From NCBI RefSeq assembly GCF_033097365.1, contig NZ_AP028461.1, positions 248,001 through 312,000 of the forward strand: a stretch of DNA of 64,000 nucleotides, given 5' to 3'. The notes under the pieces were generated by a model, which was not told the origin of the DNA, searched no databases, and worked only from the letters and a program-made list of their open reading frames with translations. Every line of letters begins with the position of its first letter. Position 1 is the stretch's first letter. Source of the DNA: Actinoplanes sichuanensis. GTDB lineage: Bacteria > Actinomycetota > Actinomycetes > Mycobacteriales > Micromonosporaceae. Below are positions 33,912 through 44,490 of the stretch, one piece after another. The translations under genes were made by a program, and so were the position numbers.

Positions 33912-34796
33912 ATGGATCTGACCGGCAGGGTGGCCATCGTGACCGGCAGCGGTCGCGGGCTCGGTCTGGCCTACGCCGAGGCGCTCGCCGCGGCCGGCGC
34001 GTCAGTCGTCGTCAACGACGTGGACCAGGCGGCGGTCGACGCGGCGGTCGCCCGGATCGGCGGCGACACGGTCGGCGTCACCGCGGCGGTCGGTGACACC
34101 GCGAGCGCCGAGAAGCTGGTGAACGCCGCGGTCGAGGCGTTCGGCAGGCTGGACGTGCTGATCACCAACGCCGGCATCCTCCGCGACCGGGTGCTCTGGA
34201 AGATGACCGACGACGACTTCGACGCGGTCGTCAACGTGCACCTGCGTGGCACCTTCACCTGTGCCCGGGCCGCCGCGATCCGGATGCGCGAGCAGGGCAC
34301 CGGCGGCCGGATCATCCTGATCGGCTCACCGGCCGGGCAGCGCGGCAACTTCGGGCAGACCAACTACGCCGCCGCCAAGGCCGGCATCGCCGCGATGGCC
34401 CGCACCTGGGCGCTCGAACTGGCCCGCAACGAGATCACCGTGAACGCCGTGATCCCGATCGCCGCCACCGAGATGACCAAGACGATCCCGGCGTTCGGGC
34501 CGGTCATCGAGGAGGCCGAGCGCACCGGTACGCCGTACCCGGCCTGGCTGCGGCACGACGAGGGCCTCGGCACCGTGGCGGACGTGACCGGGCTGATCAC
34601 GTTCCTCGCCTCGGACGCCTCGAAGGGCATCACCGGGCAGGCGATCGGCATCGGCGGCGACAAGCTGGCGCTGTGGTCGCATCCGGCGGAGAAGTCCGTC
34701 GCGTATGCCGAGGGAGGCTGGAGCGCCGACGCGATCGAGGCGTCCTGGGGCTTCGAGCAGGAGACCTACGGCATTCCGGCGCCCAAGGGGAAGTGA
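33912..34796 (+). CDS. SDR family oxidoreductase
   Basis: A 294-residue short-chain dehydrogenase, similar in layout to the 3-hydroxyacyl-CoA dehydrogenase domain of multifunctional beta-oxidation enzymes. The NAD(P) motif is TGSGRGLG, followed by ND (cofactor Asp), NAG, the catalytic Ser in LIGSPAG, and YAAAK. The extended C-terminal 45 residues are more than a minimal SDR has. ATG 33912 is chosen with AGAGG 9 bases upstream; ATG 33906 is also possible. It is the first gene of a tightly coupled operon with the next three. Confidence 0.9.
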   Translation: MDLTGRVAIVTGSGRGLGLAYAEALAAAGASVVVNDVDQAAVDAAVARIGGDTVGVTAAVGDTASAEKLVNAAVEAFGRLDVLITNAGILRDRVLWKMTDDDFDAVVNVHLRGTFTCARAAAIRMREQGTGGRIILIGSPAGQRGNFGQTNYAAAKAGIAAMARTWALELARNEITVNAVIPIAATEMTKTIPAFGPVIEEAERTGTPYPAWLRHDEGLGTVADVTGLITFLASDASKGITGQAIGIGGDKLALWSHPAEKSVAYAEGGWSADAIEASWGFEQETYGIPAPKGK

Positions 34797-35668
34797 TGGA
34801 CACGTCGAATCTGGTCGCCATCGACGTCCACACGCACGCCGAAGTGGGTCGGGACGGCCGGTCGTCGCTCAGCCCCGAGCTGCTCGGCGCCTCCGCCGAC
34901 TACTTCCAGGCGCACGGGCACCGCCAGCCGACGATCGACGAGACGGCCGACTACTACCGGGAACGGAAGATGGCCGCGGTCGTCTTCACCGTCGACGCCG
35001 AGCACGCCACCGGCCACCCGCGGATCGCCAACGAGGAGATCGCCGAGGACTGCGCGAGGCACCCGGACACGCTGATCCCGTTCGCGAGCATCGACCCGCA
35101 CAAGGGGGGAGCCGGTGTCCGCGAGGCCCGGCGCCTGGTCGAGCGGTACGGCGTACGCGGCTTCAAGTTCCACCCCAGCATCCAGGGGTTCGCCCCCGAC
35201 GACCGGCTCGCCTACCCGCTCTACGAGGCGATCGAGGAACTCGGCGCGGTCGCCCTGTTCCACACCGGGCAGACCGGCATCGGCGCCCGGGTCCGCGGCG
35301 GCGGCGGAATCCGCCTGAAGTACTCGAACCCGATGCTGATCGACGACGTGGCAGTCGACTTCCCGGACCTGCGGATCATCCTGGCCCACCCGTCGTTCCC
35401 GTGGCAGGACGAGGCGCTGGCCGTCGCCACCCACAAGGAGCACGTGCACATCGACCTGTCCGGCTGGTCGCCGAAGTACTTCCCGCCGCAACTGGTCCGG
35501 TACGCGAACAGTCTGCTCCAGGACAAGGTGCTGTTCGGCTCGGACTATCCGGTGATCACCCCGGACCGCTGGCTCGCCGACTTCGAGAAACTCGACGTCA
35601 AGGACACGGTCCGCCCGAAGATCCTCAAAGAGAACGCCCTCCGCCTACTTTTCCGGGAGTTGAGATGA
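34796..35668 (+). CDS. Amidohydrolase-2 family protein
   Basis: A 290-residue TIM-barrel metal-dependent hydrolase or decarboxylase of the amidohydrolase_2 group. The metal ligands are visible: HTH near residue 12, the FKFHPSIQG strand, LAHPSFPW, and GSDYP with the catalytic Asp. Members include gamma-resorcylate- and ACMS-decarboxylase-like enzymes. The start shares a base with the SDR stop (TGATG). In this operon it could act on a ring-derived or lactone intermediate before CoA steps. Confidence 0.88.
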   Translation: MDTSNLVAIDVHTHAEVGRDGRSSLSPELLGASADYFQAHGHRQPTIDETADYYRERKMAAVVFTVDAEHATGHPRIANEEIAEDCARHPDTLIPFASIDPHKGGAGVREARRLVERYGVRGFKFHPSIQGFAPDDRLAYPLYEAIEELGAVALFHTGQTGIGARVRGGGGIRLKYSNPMLIDDVAVDFPDLRIILAHPSFPWQDEALAVATHKEHVHIDLSGWSPKYFPPQLVRYANSLLQDKVLFGSDYPVITPDRWLADFEKLDVKDTVRPKILKENALRLLFRELR

Positions 35669-36122
35669 CCACCACCGTGACCGGCCTCGACGGACTCAAG
35701 AGCCTCGCCGGCAAGGACCTCGGCCACAGCGACTGGCTGGAGATCACCCAGGAGCGGGTGAACACGTTCGCCGACGCCACCGGTGACCACCAGTGGATCC
35801 ACGTCGACGTGGAGCGGGCCAAGACCGGGCCGTTCGGCGCCCCGATCGCGCACGGCTACCTCACGCTGTCGCTGGTCATCCCGCTCTTCACCCAGCTGCT
35901 GCAGGTCGAGGGCATCTCGATGGGCGTCAACTACGGCTTGGAGAAGGTGCGGTTCCCCAGCCCGGTGAAGGTCGGCGCGCGGATCCGGCTGGCCGCCTCG
36001 GTGGTCGGTGTCGAGGACGTGGCCGGCCCCGGCGTGCAGAGCACGTTCGACTTCACCGTCGAGGTCGAGGGCTCGGCCAAGCCGGCCTGTGTGGCGCGCC
36101 CGGTCTACCGCCACTACGCGTG

Positions 36123-36123
<1 letters not shown>
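35665..36123 (+). CDS. MaoC-like hydratase/dehydratase
   Basis: A 152-residue hotdog-fold protein of the MaoC-like group, R-specific enoyl-CoA hydratase type. The catalytic motif with Asp and His is FADATGDHQWIHVD, and GPFGAPIAHGYLTLSL is typical. It overlaps the amidohydrolase stop in ATGA. Together with SDR and acyl-CoA synthetase it makes up a beta-oxidation-like set. Confidence 0.92.
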
Positions 36124-37587
<1,464 letters not shown>

Positions 37588-37610
<23 letters not shown>

Positions 37611-38340
37611 CCAGCTCGGGCAGCACGGTCGCCGCGGTGCCGTACAGGTTGATCGTGGCGACCGTGTCCAGCGGCGTCGGCTGCGGGTTCACCTGGATCA
37701 CCGTGCCGCCGAACATCGACGCCACCTTCGGGATCTCCGCCGCCGGGTAGACCACCCCCGACGTGCCGACCGTCAGCAGCACGTCGCACTCGGTCGCGGC
37801 CTGGACCGCCTCCTCCAGGGCCTCCTCGGGCAGCGCCTCACCGAACCAGACGACACCGGGCCGGATCGCCCCGCCGCACCCACAGCGCGGCGGGGCCAAA
37901 CGGCGTCCCCCCTCCGGCTCGTCGGCCGGACCCGGCTCGGCGGGCCGCGAACAGGCCGCGCAGCGCGGTGTGAACAGGCTGCCGTGCAGGTGGATCGGCG
38001 CCCGCGAACCGGCGCGTTCGTGCAGGTCGTCGACGTTCTGCGTGACGACGACGGTGTGCGGGGAACGGGCCTGGATGGTGGCGACCGCGTCGTGCCCGGC
38101 GTTCGGCCGGACCCGCTGGATCAGGCTGCGGCGCCACTCGTACCAGCCCCACACCAGATCCGGGTCGTCCTCGAAGGCCCGCGGGGTGGCCAGCGCCTGC
38201 GCGTCGTACCGCTCCCAGAGGCCGATCAGGGCGTCCCGGAAAGTGGGCACGCCGCTCTCCGCGGAGATACCGGCGCCGGTGAACACCACCACCCGCCGCG
38301 CCCCGGCCAGTGCCTTCGCCGCCTCGCGCACGTCAACCAT
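37588..38340 (-). CDS. Sir2 family NAD-dependent protein deacylase
   Basis: A 250-residue sirtuin. NAD motif GAGISAESG, TQNVDDLHERAG, the catalytic His in HLHGSL, and a zinc site made of CAAC and CGCG. Tyr67 and Arg70 form the YxxR pattern that in SIRT5/CobB recognises succinyl and malonyl groups, so it may remove acidic acyl groups as well as acetyl. The start at 38340 has GGGGGG 5 bases before; in-frame codons up to 38391 lack such a site. Its tail-to-tail overlap with an acyl-CoA synthetase is suggestive, since sirtuins often reactivate those enzymes. Confidence 0.92.
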
Positions 38341-38420
38341 CGTCGCCCCCCAGCCGTATCCACCAGCACGAAAGAGTGTCCCAGAGTCCATTCCGCCGCT
38401 GGTTCGTTGATCGGTCGAGT

Positions 38421-38636
38421 ATGGAGGTGCTGTTGCCGTCGTCCAACCGGGATAACGCCCGCCGCCGCCTGCGTCACGCCGGCGACCGCCTGCTGACCGT
38501 GGTCGGCGACTGGACCGCGCCGGGGGAGCGGCCCGCGTTCTCCGACACCGGCATGAGCACCCTGGTCCGCACGGTGACCCTGGCCGCCGCAGCCGTCTTC
38601 CTGATCGCGATGCTGATCATCTGGCTGGTCCGCTGA
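38421..38636 (+). CDS. Small membrane protein with C-terminal anchor
   Basis: A 71-residue protein: a basic, soluble N-terminal half (RRRLRHAGDRLL) and one membrane helix near the C-terminus (LVRTVTLAAAAVFLIAMLIIWLVR). It looks like a tail-anchored inner-membrane protein. Divergent from the sirtuin gene with an 80-base gap. Start at ATG 38421; a TTG at 38433 sits behind GGAGGTG. No function is recognised. Confidence 0.55.
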   Translation: MEVLLPSSNRDNARRRLRHAGDRLLTVVGDWTAPGERPAFSDTGMSTLVRTVTLAAAAVFLIAMLIIWLVR

Positions 38637-38685
38637 CCCCGACCCGCCCCCGCGTGCCGATCCCGGCGACGGCGGACGAGTGCCG

Positions 38686-39459
38686 TCAGGTCAGCAACGC
38701 CGCGCAGGCTGACGGGTCGTCGGCGAAGGGCAGGTGGCCGCAACCCGGCAGGGTGACGTGGCGAGCGTTCGGGAGTCGGGTGCGGGCGCGGCGGGACTGG
38801 GGGAACGGGAGTACGGCGTCCCGCGTGCCCCAGGCGATCGTGACCGGGATGGTCGTCTGATCGTACGCCTGAGGTCGAAGGTCGGCGAAGGCGTCGCGGG
38901 CCGCGGCGAAGCCGGGCGCGGTGGCCAGAGCGCGTGCCGCGGACACCGCGTCGGCCGGGTCGAGGCGGCGCGGGCGGGCGTAGAAGAGCGAGCAGAACGC
39001 GGCCCGGCCGGCCGGTGCCGCCATGATCGCGGGCAGGCGGGCGTCGAGGCGGCCGGCGACGACCCGGGCCGCGGTGACGACGCTCTGGCACCAGCGGCGG
39101 CCGGCGCCGGTCCAGAAGCCGATCGGGGCGAACGCGGTGACCGCGGTGGCCCGGCCCCGGCGGCCGAGTTCCAGGGCGATGCCGCCGCCCAGGGAGCTGC
39201 CGGCCACCTCGAAGGCGGTGATGCCGAGCCCGTCCAGGAACGACTCCACCCGGTCGGCGAGGTGGGCGACCGAGCCCGCGTGCGGGGCCGGTGGCCAGAG
39301 CGGGGACTCGCCGAATCCGGGCAGGTCCAGGGCGATCACATCGCGGCGGGTGGACACCTCGGCCACGATCGGCGTCCACACCTGACGGTGGCTGCCCAGT
39401 CCGTGGATCAGGACCAGCGGTGGGCCGGATCCGCGACGTTCGTACGCCAGCTCGGTCAT
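38686..39459 (-). CDS. Alpha/beta hydrolase
   Basis: A 257-residue alpha/beta-fold hydrolase. HGLG near residue 19 forms the oxyanion hole, the nucleophile is the Ser of GSSLGG near residue 95, the acid is Asp in WGTRDAVLPF, and the base is His in GCGHLPFADDP. It probably acts on an ester or C-C bond product. It is divergent from the GMC/BVMO pair with an 88-base gap holding a TTGACA at 39512-39517, so it may take part in the same pathway: a Baeyer-Villiger ester would be a fitting substrate. Confidence 0.87.
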   Translation of the reverse strand: MTELAYERRGSGPPLVLIHGLGSHRQVWTPIVAEVSTRRDVIALDLPGFGESPLWPPAPHAGSVAHLADRVESFLDGLGITAFEVAGSSLGGGIALELGRRGRATAVTAFAPIGFWTGAGRRWCQSVVTAARVVAGRLDARLPAIMAAPAGRAAFCSLFYARPRRLDPADAVSAARALATAPGFAAARDAFADLRPQAYDQTTIPVTIAWGTRDAVLPFPQSRRARTRLPNARHVTLPGCGHLPFADDPSACAALLT

Positions 39460-39547
39460 CGGTCTTTTATGAAGCCGTTTCGCGCTTTGCGCAAGACCCG
39501 GAAACGCGTTGTTGACATGTTGCCAATAAGGGTGTGATGGTACGGCG

Positions 39548-41200
39548 ATGTCGTACGACTACGACGTCCTCGTCATCGGCTCCGGGTTCGGTGGCAGCGT
39601 GACCGCGCTGCGCCTGACCGAGAAGGGCTACCGCGTCGGCGTCCTCGAAGCCGGTCGCCGATTCACCGACGACCAGTTCGCCCGGACGTCCTGGCGCCTG
39701 CGTGACTACATCTGGGCGCCCGCCCTCGGCTGCTACGGGATCCTGCGCCTCACCCTGCTGCGCGACGTCATGATCATGTCCGGGGTGGGGGTCGGCGGTG
39801 GGTCGCTCGGTTACGCGTGCACCCTCTACGAGCCCCCGGACGCGTTCTTCGCCGACCCGCAGTGGGCGCACGTCACCGACTGGAAGACCGAGCTCGGCCC
39901 CTACTACGACCAGGCCAGACGGATGCTCGGGGTGACCGTGAACCCGGTGCTGACGGCCTCCGACGACGCGCTGCGGGCGGTCGCCGAACAGATGGGTGTC
40001 GGGCACACGTTCCGGCCCACACCGGTCGGTGTGCTCTTCGGTGACCAACCCGGCGCCGCCGTGCCCGATCCGTTCTTCGGCGGGGTCGGACCGGACCGGC
40101 GCACCTGCACGATGTGCGGCTCGTGTATGACCGGCTGCCGCACCAACGCCAAGAACACCCTGGTCAAGAACTATCTGTACCTGGCCGAGAAGGCCGGAGC
40201 CGAGGTGCACGAGCGGACCACGGTCAAGGTGGTACGGCCACTGCCCGACGGCGGCTACCGCGTGGACACCAACCGGCGACGGTTCACCGCCGAGCAGGTC
40301 GTCTTCGCCGGTGGGGCGCTCGGCACCCAGCGGCTGCTGCACCGGATGCGCGACCGGGGGCACCTGCCGCACGTCTCGCCTCGGCTGGGCGAGCTCAGCC
40401 GTACCAACTCGGAATCGATCCTCGGCGCCCGGACGCGCCGCCGAGACCGCGACTACACGCACGGCGTCGCGATCACCTCGTCGATCCACCCGGACCCGGT
40501 GACCCACGTCGAACCCGTCCGGTACGGCCCCGGCAGCAACCTCCTCGCCCTGCTGGCCACCGTGCTCGTCGACGAGGGCCGCCCCCGGCTGTGGCAGGCG
40601 CTCAAGCAGCTCGCCCGGGCGGGCCGTGACCTGCGGCTCTACGCCTCCCCGCGGAACTGGTCGAAGGAGACCATCGTGCTGCTGGCCATGCAGCCGCTGG
40701 ACAACTCGATCACCGTGCACACCAGGCGCGGCCTGTTCGGGCGGCGCCTCACCAGCCGGCCCGGCATCGGCGAACCCAACCCGGTCTGGGTGCCGGCCGC
40801 GCACGACGTGGCCCGGCGGGTCGCCGCCCAGGTCGACGGGGTGGCGACGGGTGCGTTCACCGAACTCGTCGGACGGCCGGTCACCGGGCACTTCATCGGC
40901 GGCTGCGCGATCGGGTCCACCGCCGAGACCGGGGTCGTCGACCCGTACCACCGGCTCTTCGGCCATCCCGGCCTGCACGTCATCGACGGCTCGACGGTCG
41001 CCGCGAACCTCGGCGTCAACCCGTCGCTCACCATCACCGCGCTGGCCGAGCGGGCGGTGGCACTGTGGCCCAACGCGGGTGAGGACGACCCTCGGCCGCT
41101 CACCGGTTACACGCCGGTGACCCCGGTCGCGCCGCGCAACCCGGTCGTCCCGGCGACCGCGCCCGGCGCGTTGCGACTCACCCTCGGAAGGCGGCCATGA
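39548..41200 (+). CDS. GMC family oxidoreductase (cholesterol oxidase-like)
   Basis: A 550-residue FAD enzyme of the glucose-methanol-choline group, closest in layout to the mycobacterial ChoD type. FAD motif IGSGFGGS at residue 10, SGVGVGGGSLGYA, and the C-terminal GHFIGGCAIG ... GLHVIDGSTVAANLGVNPSLTI with the active-site His/Asn. A cysteine cluster C-x2-C-x2-C-x3-C (near residue 190) is seen in this subgroup. It should oxidise a hydroxyl to a ketone, perhaps on a sterol or terpenoid. Overlaps the next gene in ATGA. Confidence 0.9.
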   Translation: MSYDYDVLVIGSGFGGSVTALRLTEKGYRVGVLEAGRRFTDDQFARTSWRLRDYIWAPALGCYGILRLTLLRDVMIMSGVGVGGGSLGYACTLYEPPDAFFADPQWAHVTDWKTELGPYYDQARRMLGVTVNPVLTASDDALRAVAEQMGVGHTFRPTPVGVLFGDQPGAAVPDPFFGGVGPDRRTCTMCGSCMTGCRTNAKNTLVKNYLYLAEKAGAEVHERTTVKVVRPLPDGGYRVDTNRRRFTAEQVVFAGGALGTQRLLHRMRDRGHLPHVSPRLGELSRTNSESILGARTRRRDRDYTHGVAITSSIHPDPVTHVEPVRYGPGSNLLALLATVLVDEGRPRLWQALKQLARAGRDLRLYASPRNWSKETIVLLAMQPLDNSITVHTRRGLFGRRLTSRPGIGEPNPVWVPAAHDVARRVAAQVDGVATGAFTELVGRPVTGHFIGGCAIGSTAETGVVDPYHRLFGHPGLHVIDGSTVAANLGVNPSLTITALAERAVALWPNAGEDDPRPLTGYTPVTPVAPRNPVVPATAPGALRLTLGRRP

Positions 41201-42627
41201 CCAGGATCGCGATCATCGGCGCCGGGTTCGGCGGGGTGGCCGCCGCCGTCGAGCTGCTCGGGGCCGGATTCGGTGACATCGTGATCCTGGAGAAGGCGGA
41301 CCGGGCCGGCGGGGTGTGGCGCGACAACACGTACCCCGGCTGCGCCTGCGACGTGCCGGCACCGCTCTACTCGTTCTCGTTCGCCCTCAACCCGGACTGG
41401 TCCCGGCGCTACCCGCCGCACGACGAGATCCTCGCCTACCTGCAGCGCGTCGCCGACGAGAAGGGTGTCACGCCGCTGATCCGGTTCGGCGCCGAGGTGG
41501 CCGCCGCCGACTGGGACGGCGCCCGCTGGCGGATCACCCTGACCGGCGGTGCCACCGTCGACGCGGACGTGCTGATCCCGGCCGTCGGCCAGCTGTCCCG
41601 CCCGGCGATCCCGGCCCTGCCCGGCGCCGACACCTTCGACGGCGTGGCCGTCCACACCGCCCACTGGTCGCCCGAGGTACCGGTCGAGGGCCGGCGGATC
41701 GCCGTGGTCGGCACCGGTGCCAGCGCCATCCAGCTGGTCCCCGCGATCGCCGGCACGGCCGCGCACATCACCGTCTTCCAGCGCACCGCGCCCTGGACGG
41801 TGCCCAAGCCCGACCGCCGATACGGCCGGATCCGTCGCGCGCTGTCCCGCCGGGTGCCCGCCGTCATGCGGCTCTCCCGCGGCGCGACCTGGATGCTCAC
41901 CCTCGTTCCGGGCGCCGCGCTGCACGGCAACCGGGTGGTCAACGCCGGGGTCCGCGGCTACGCCTGGATCCAGCGCCGCTGGCAGGTCCGCGACCCGTCG
42001 TTGCTGGCCAAGGTCACCCCCGACGAGCCGATCGGCTGCAAACGGCTGCTCTTCACCAACGCCTGGCTGCCCACCCTGTCCCGCCCCGACGTCGACCTGG
42101 TCACCGAGAAGATCGTCACGGTCACCCGGACCGGCGTACGCACCGCCGACGGCGTCGATCACCCGTGCGACGTCCTCGTCTACGGCACCGGCTTCGCCGC
42201 CACCGAGTTCCTCGTCCCGATCCGTGTCACCGGTCGCGACGGCCGCCTGCTGTCCGACGAGTGGAGCGGGGGCGCCCACGCCTACCTAGGCCTGGCGGTG
42301 CCCGGTTTCCCCAACATGTTCCTGGTCTACGGCCCCAACACGAACACCGGCAACACCTCGGTCATCTACTTCCACGAGGCCCAGGCCCGATGGATCGCGC
42401 AGGCGGTGCGGTCGGTCGCCGCGGGCGACGATCTGGAGGTACGGCCAGAGGTCGCCACCACCTACGACACCGAGATCCAGTCCCGCCTGTCCACAAGCGT
42501 CTGGACGGCGTGCCAGTCCTGGTACCGCACCACCACCGGCCGAATCGTGACGAACTGGCCCGGCAAGGCCAAGGAGTACCACCGTCGGACCAGCACCCTG
42601 AACCGCACCGACTTCCTACCCCGCTGA
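41197..42627 (+). CDS. Flavin monooxygenase, Baeyer-Villiger type
   Basis: A 476-residue FAD/NADPH monooxygenase. FAD motif GAGFGG, NADPH motif VGTGASAIQ, and between them FDGVAVHTAHWSP, which fits the BVMO fingerprint FxGxxxHxxxW(P/D) with a one-residue change at the end. It would insert oxygen next to a ketone to give an ester or lactone. The ATGA overlap with the GMC gene suggests a two-step alcohol-to-ketone-to-ester route, with the nearby alpha/beta hydrolase opening the ester. Confidence 0.9.
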   Translation: MTRIAIIGAGFGGVAAAVELLGAGFGDIVILEKADRAGGVWRDNTYPGCACDVPAPLYSFSFALNPDWSRRYPPHDEILAYLQRVADEKGVTPLIRFGAEVAAADWDGARWRITLTGGATVDADVLIPAVGQLSRPAIPALPGADTFDGVAVHTAHWSPEVPVEGRRIAVVGTGASAIQLVPAIAGTAAHITVFQRTAPWTVPKPDRRYGRIRRALSRRVPAVMRLSRGATWMLTLVPGAALHGNRVVNAGVRGYAWIQRRWQVRDPSLLAKVTPDEPIGCKRLLFTNAWLPTLSRPDVDLVTEKIVTVTRTGVRTADGVDHPCDVLVYGTGFAATEFLVPIRVTGRDGRLLSDEWSGGAHAYLGLAVPGFPNMFLVYGPNTNTGNTSVIYFHEAQARWIAQAVRSVAAGDDLEVRPEVATTYDTEIQSRLSTSVWTACQSWYRTTTGRIVTNWPGKAKEYHRRTSTLNRTDFLPR

Positions 42628-42632
42628 CCGGC

Positions 42633-43427
42633 CTACCTTTCCTTGAGCGACCAGTCGGCGTCGCCGTCCTTGACCGTCGCGTCGCCGTACAGCCCGGTGT
42701 TCGCCTTCGGCCAGGCGCCGGCCGGGAAGCTGGACGGGTCGACGGCGTCACTGTGCAGCGCGATCATGGTGTTGGCCTGTGCGCCAAGGAATGCTGCCAG
42801 CGCGGTCACGGCTCCGGCGATCACCATGACGTTCACGATGCCCTCCTCAACGAAGATCATCGCGCCGATCTCGGAGAAGATGACCGAGGCGAACGCTCCG
42901 GTGGCCGCGGTGCAGGCGATGATGAGCTTGGCGATCACCGCGGCCAACGCCAGGTAGAAGGCCAGTCCGGCCGCGGCGCTGATCATGAGAGCCCCCGAGG
43001 CGTTTCCGGAGATCGACCCGACCCGTGCCGCGGCAGCAGACTGGGCCTGCGCGAGGGCGAGGTAGGCGTCTCGGCCTTTACCGGTCCAGTCGGTGTCGTC
43101 GACGACGAGGTTCTGCGAGCCGAGGTCGGTCGCCACACCGTTGGCCGCCCCTTTGAGGTCCATCCAGCGGAAGGCGTCGTAGAACATGACGACCGGCGCC
43201 ACCATGCCCTTGAGGAGGTCCCCGATGAAGGCGAGGATCTCCCGTCCCAATTCCACGGTCTTCTGGCCGATCCATCTGATCATGTCGCCGATGGGCGGGG
43301 GCACCCACCACTGATTCGCCGCACGATCCGCTGCCGGTCCGACCTCGGCGAGTTCTGCCTCCAGCGTCCTCGTGCCGGACTCGATCTCGGCCATGACGGC
43401 CTCGTACTGGGCAAGGCTGAACTCCAT
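42633..43427 (-). CDS. WXG-motif protein with C-terminal membrane region
   Basis: A 264-residue protein. The N-terminal 150 residues are helical with a WTG motif at residues 114-116 (DTDWTGKGRDAYLAL), as in WXG100-type proteins. Two hydrophobic regions follow at about residues 147-180 and 190-220. The order WXG bundle then membrane helices matches the protein at 5871-6941. GGAG precedes the ATG. It is the last gene of a four-gene run on the minus strand. Confidence 0.65.
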   Translation of the reverse strand: MEFSLAQYEAVMAEIESGTRTLEAELAEVGPAADRAANQWWVPPPIGDMIRWIGQKTVELGREILAFIGDLLKGMVAPVVMFYDAFRWMDLKGAANGVATDLGSQNLVVDDTDWTGKGRDAYLALAQAQSAAAARVGSISGNASGALMISAAAGLAFYLALAAVIAKLIIACTAATGAFASVIFSEIGAMIFVEEGIVNVMVIAGAVTALAAFLGAQANTMIALHSDAVDPSSFPAGAWPKANTGLYGDATVKDGDADWSLKER

Positions 43428-43439
43428 GGCCGGCTCCTT

Positions 43440-43754
43440 TCAGTAGATGTCGCGAATCCGGTGCTCGCCGAGGCGGTCCTCGGCCTCGTAGATGTCCGCC
43501 GCGCGGCGGAGGGTGGCGGCGACCTCCACCATGGCGGCCGCGCCCTCCCCGCAGCGAGCCGAGACCGCGTTGATCACGTCGTTGTAGGCGCCGACCATGA
43601 CCTGGAACAGGCCGGCCTCCACCCGGTTGAACTCGAATTCGGCGGCCGTGGCGCTGACGATGCGCAACTGCTCGCCCTGGACGTCCCACTGAGTGGCTTC
43701 GGTTCGGAGCGCTTCGCAAGCAATGTGGACCTCGTCGGGAGTGGGCTGGCTCAT
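43440..43754 (-). CDS. EspC-like small type VII-associated protein
   Basis: A 104-residue helical protein like the ESX-1-associated EspC/DUF2580 proteins: two helices with an FEFNRVEAGLFQVMVGAYNDVI segment between, then a long C-terminal helix ending YEAEDRLGEHRIRDIY. A YEAED segment near residue 89 fits the YxxxD/E secretion signal. It overlaps the preceding YbaB-like gene in ATGA. The next gene starts 12 bases downstream. Confidence 0.65.
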   Translation of the reverse strand: MSQPTPDEVHIACEALRTEATQWDVQGEQLRIVSATAAEFEFNRVEAGLFQVMVGAYNDVINAVSARCGEGAAAMVEVAATLRRAADIYEAEDRLGEHRIRDIY

Positions 43755-44485
43755 CGCTCCCCGCCCCTGTCCGAAGCCCTGTCCGTGAGGGTGGCCAGCG
43801 CGGCCAGGGCATCTCCGATGAGGGCGTCGGCCTCCCGTAGCCCCGGCTGCGGCGAGGTGAGGTGGCGGCGCGCCTGCCGGACCGCGTGCGAGAGGGCAGC
43901 GGCTATCGCGTCACCTCGGCGGTGGCGTGCCCAGCCCTCGTCGATCACACATCCGGCCAGCCCGCCAGGCGACAGTCGCACGCTGACGCGTCCACTGTCG
44001 TTCGATCCGTCACCGTCCGCGGTCGACGGCTGGGACGTGTTTCGCCGGGTGTCCTGGAGCAGGCGCAGGATCCGCTCGCCCAACTCCAGGTCCTCATCAG
44101 GGGCGCGCTGCGTTCGCGGCTGCTGCGCCGGCGAGTTCATCGGCATCGGGCGGCGTTCCGGAGCCTCGTGGGCATCCCGCTGCCGCCACCAGCCGCTGCC
44201 GTCCAGACGGTCACACCAGATCCGGTAGGCGCTCCGGACCGCGTCGGTGTTCGCTTCCAATACCGCGTCGGCGAGTGACCCGGCGTCGAGGCGGTCCTGC
44301 CAGCGGTCACGGATGTGGATCTGGAGGGGTAGCCGGTCCGGGCCGATCACGATCCGTACACACCCGCTCGCGTCCACACCCTCGGCGCTCTTCGGAGCTG
44401 CGGTGTGCGCCACCGAGGCCAGTCGCTCCAGCTCCTCGGCACGTCGCTGGAGCCCCTCCAGACGCCGCGTCATCTCCGGGTGCAT
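43751..44485 (-). CDS. YbaB/EbfC-like protein, long form
   Basis: A 244-residue protein. Residues 1-95 show the YbaB/EbfC pattern: a coiled N-terminal helix (RRLEGLQRRAEELERLA), two strands and a helix ending AYRIWCDRL. A Pro/Arg-rich linker follows, then a second strand-helix region from about residue 160. Such proteins often stand with type VII genes; their role is not established. ATG 44485 has AGGAG 11 bases upstream, placed within the end of the upstream membrane-protein gene. Confidence 0.6.
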   Translation of the reverse strand: MHPEMTRRLEGLQRRAEELERLASVAHTAAPKSAEGVDASGCVRIVIGPDRLPLQIHIRDRWQDRLDAGSLADAVLEANTDAVRSAYRIWCDRLDGSGWWRQRDAHEAPERRPMPMNSPAQQPRTQRAPDEDLELGERILRLLQDTRRNTSQPSTADGDGSNDSGRVSVRLSPGGLAGCVIDEGWARHRRGDAIAAALSHAVRQARRHLTSPQPGLREADALIGDALAALATLTDRASDRGGER

Positions 44486-44490
44486 CTCCC

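Noticed and set aside
41316..44228. 970-codon plus-strand open frame
   Set aside because: It overlaps the monooxygenase in another frame and runs antisense through the type VII-like genes. Composition (Arg/Pro/His) marks it as a shadow.
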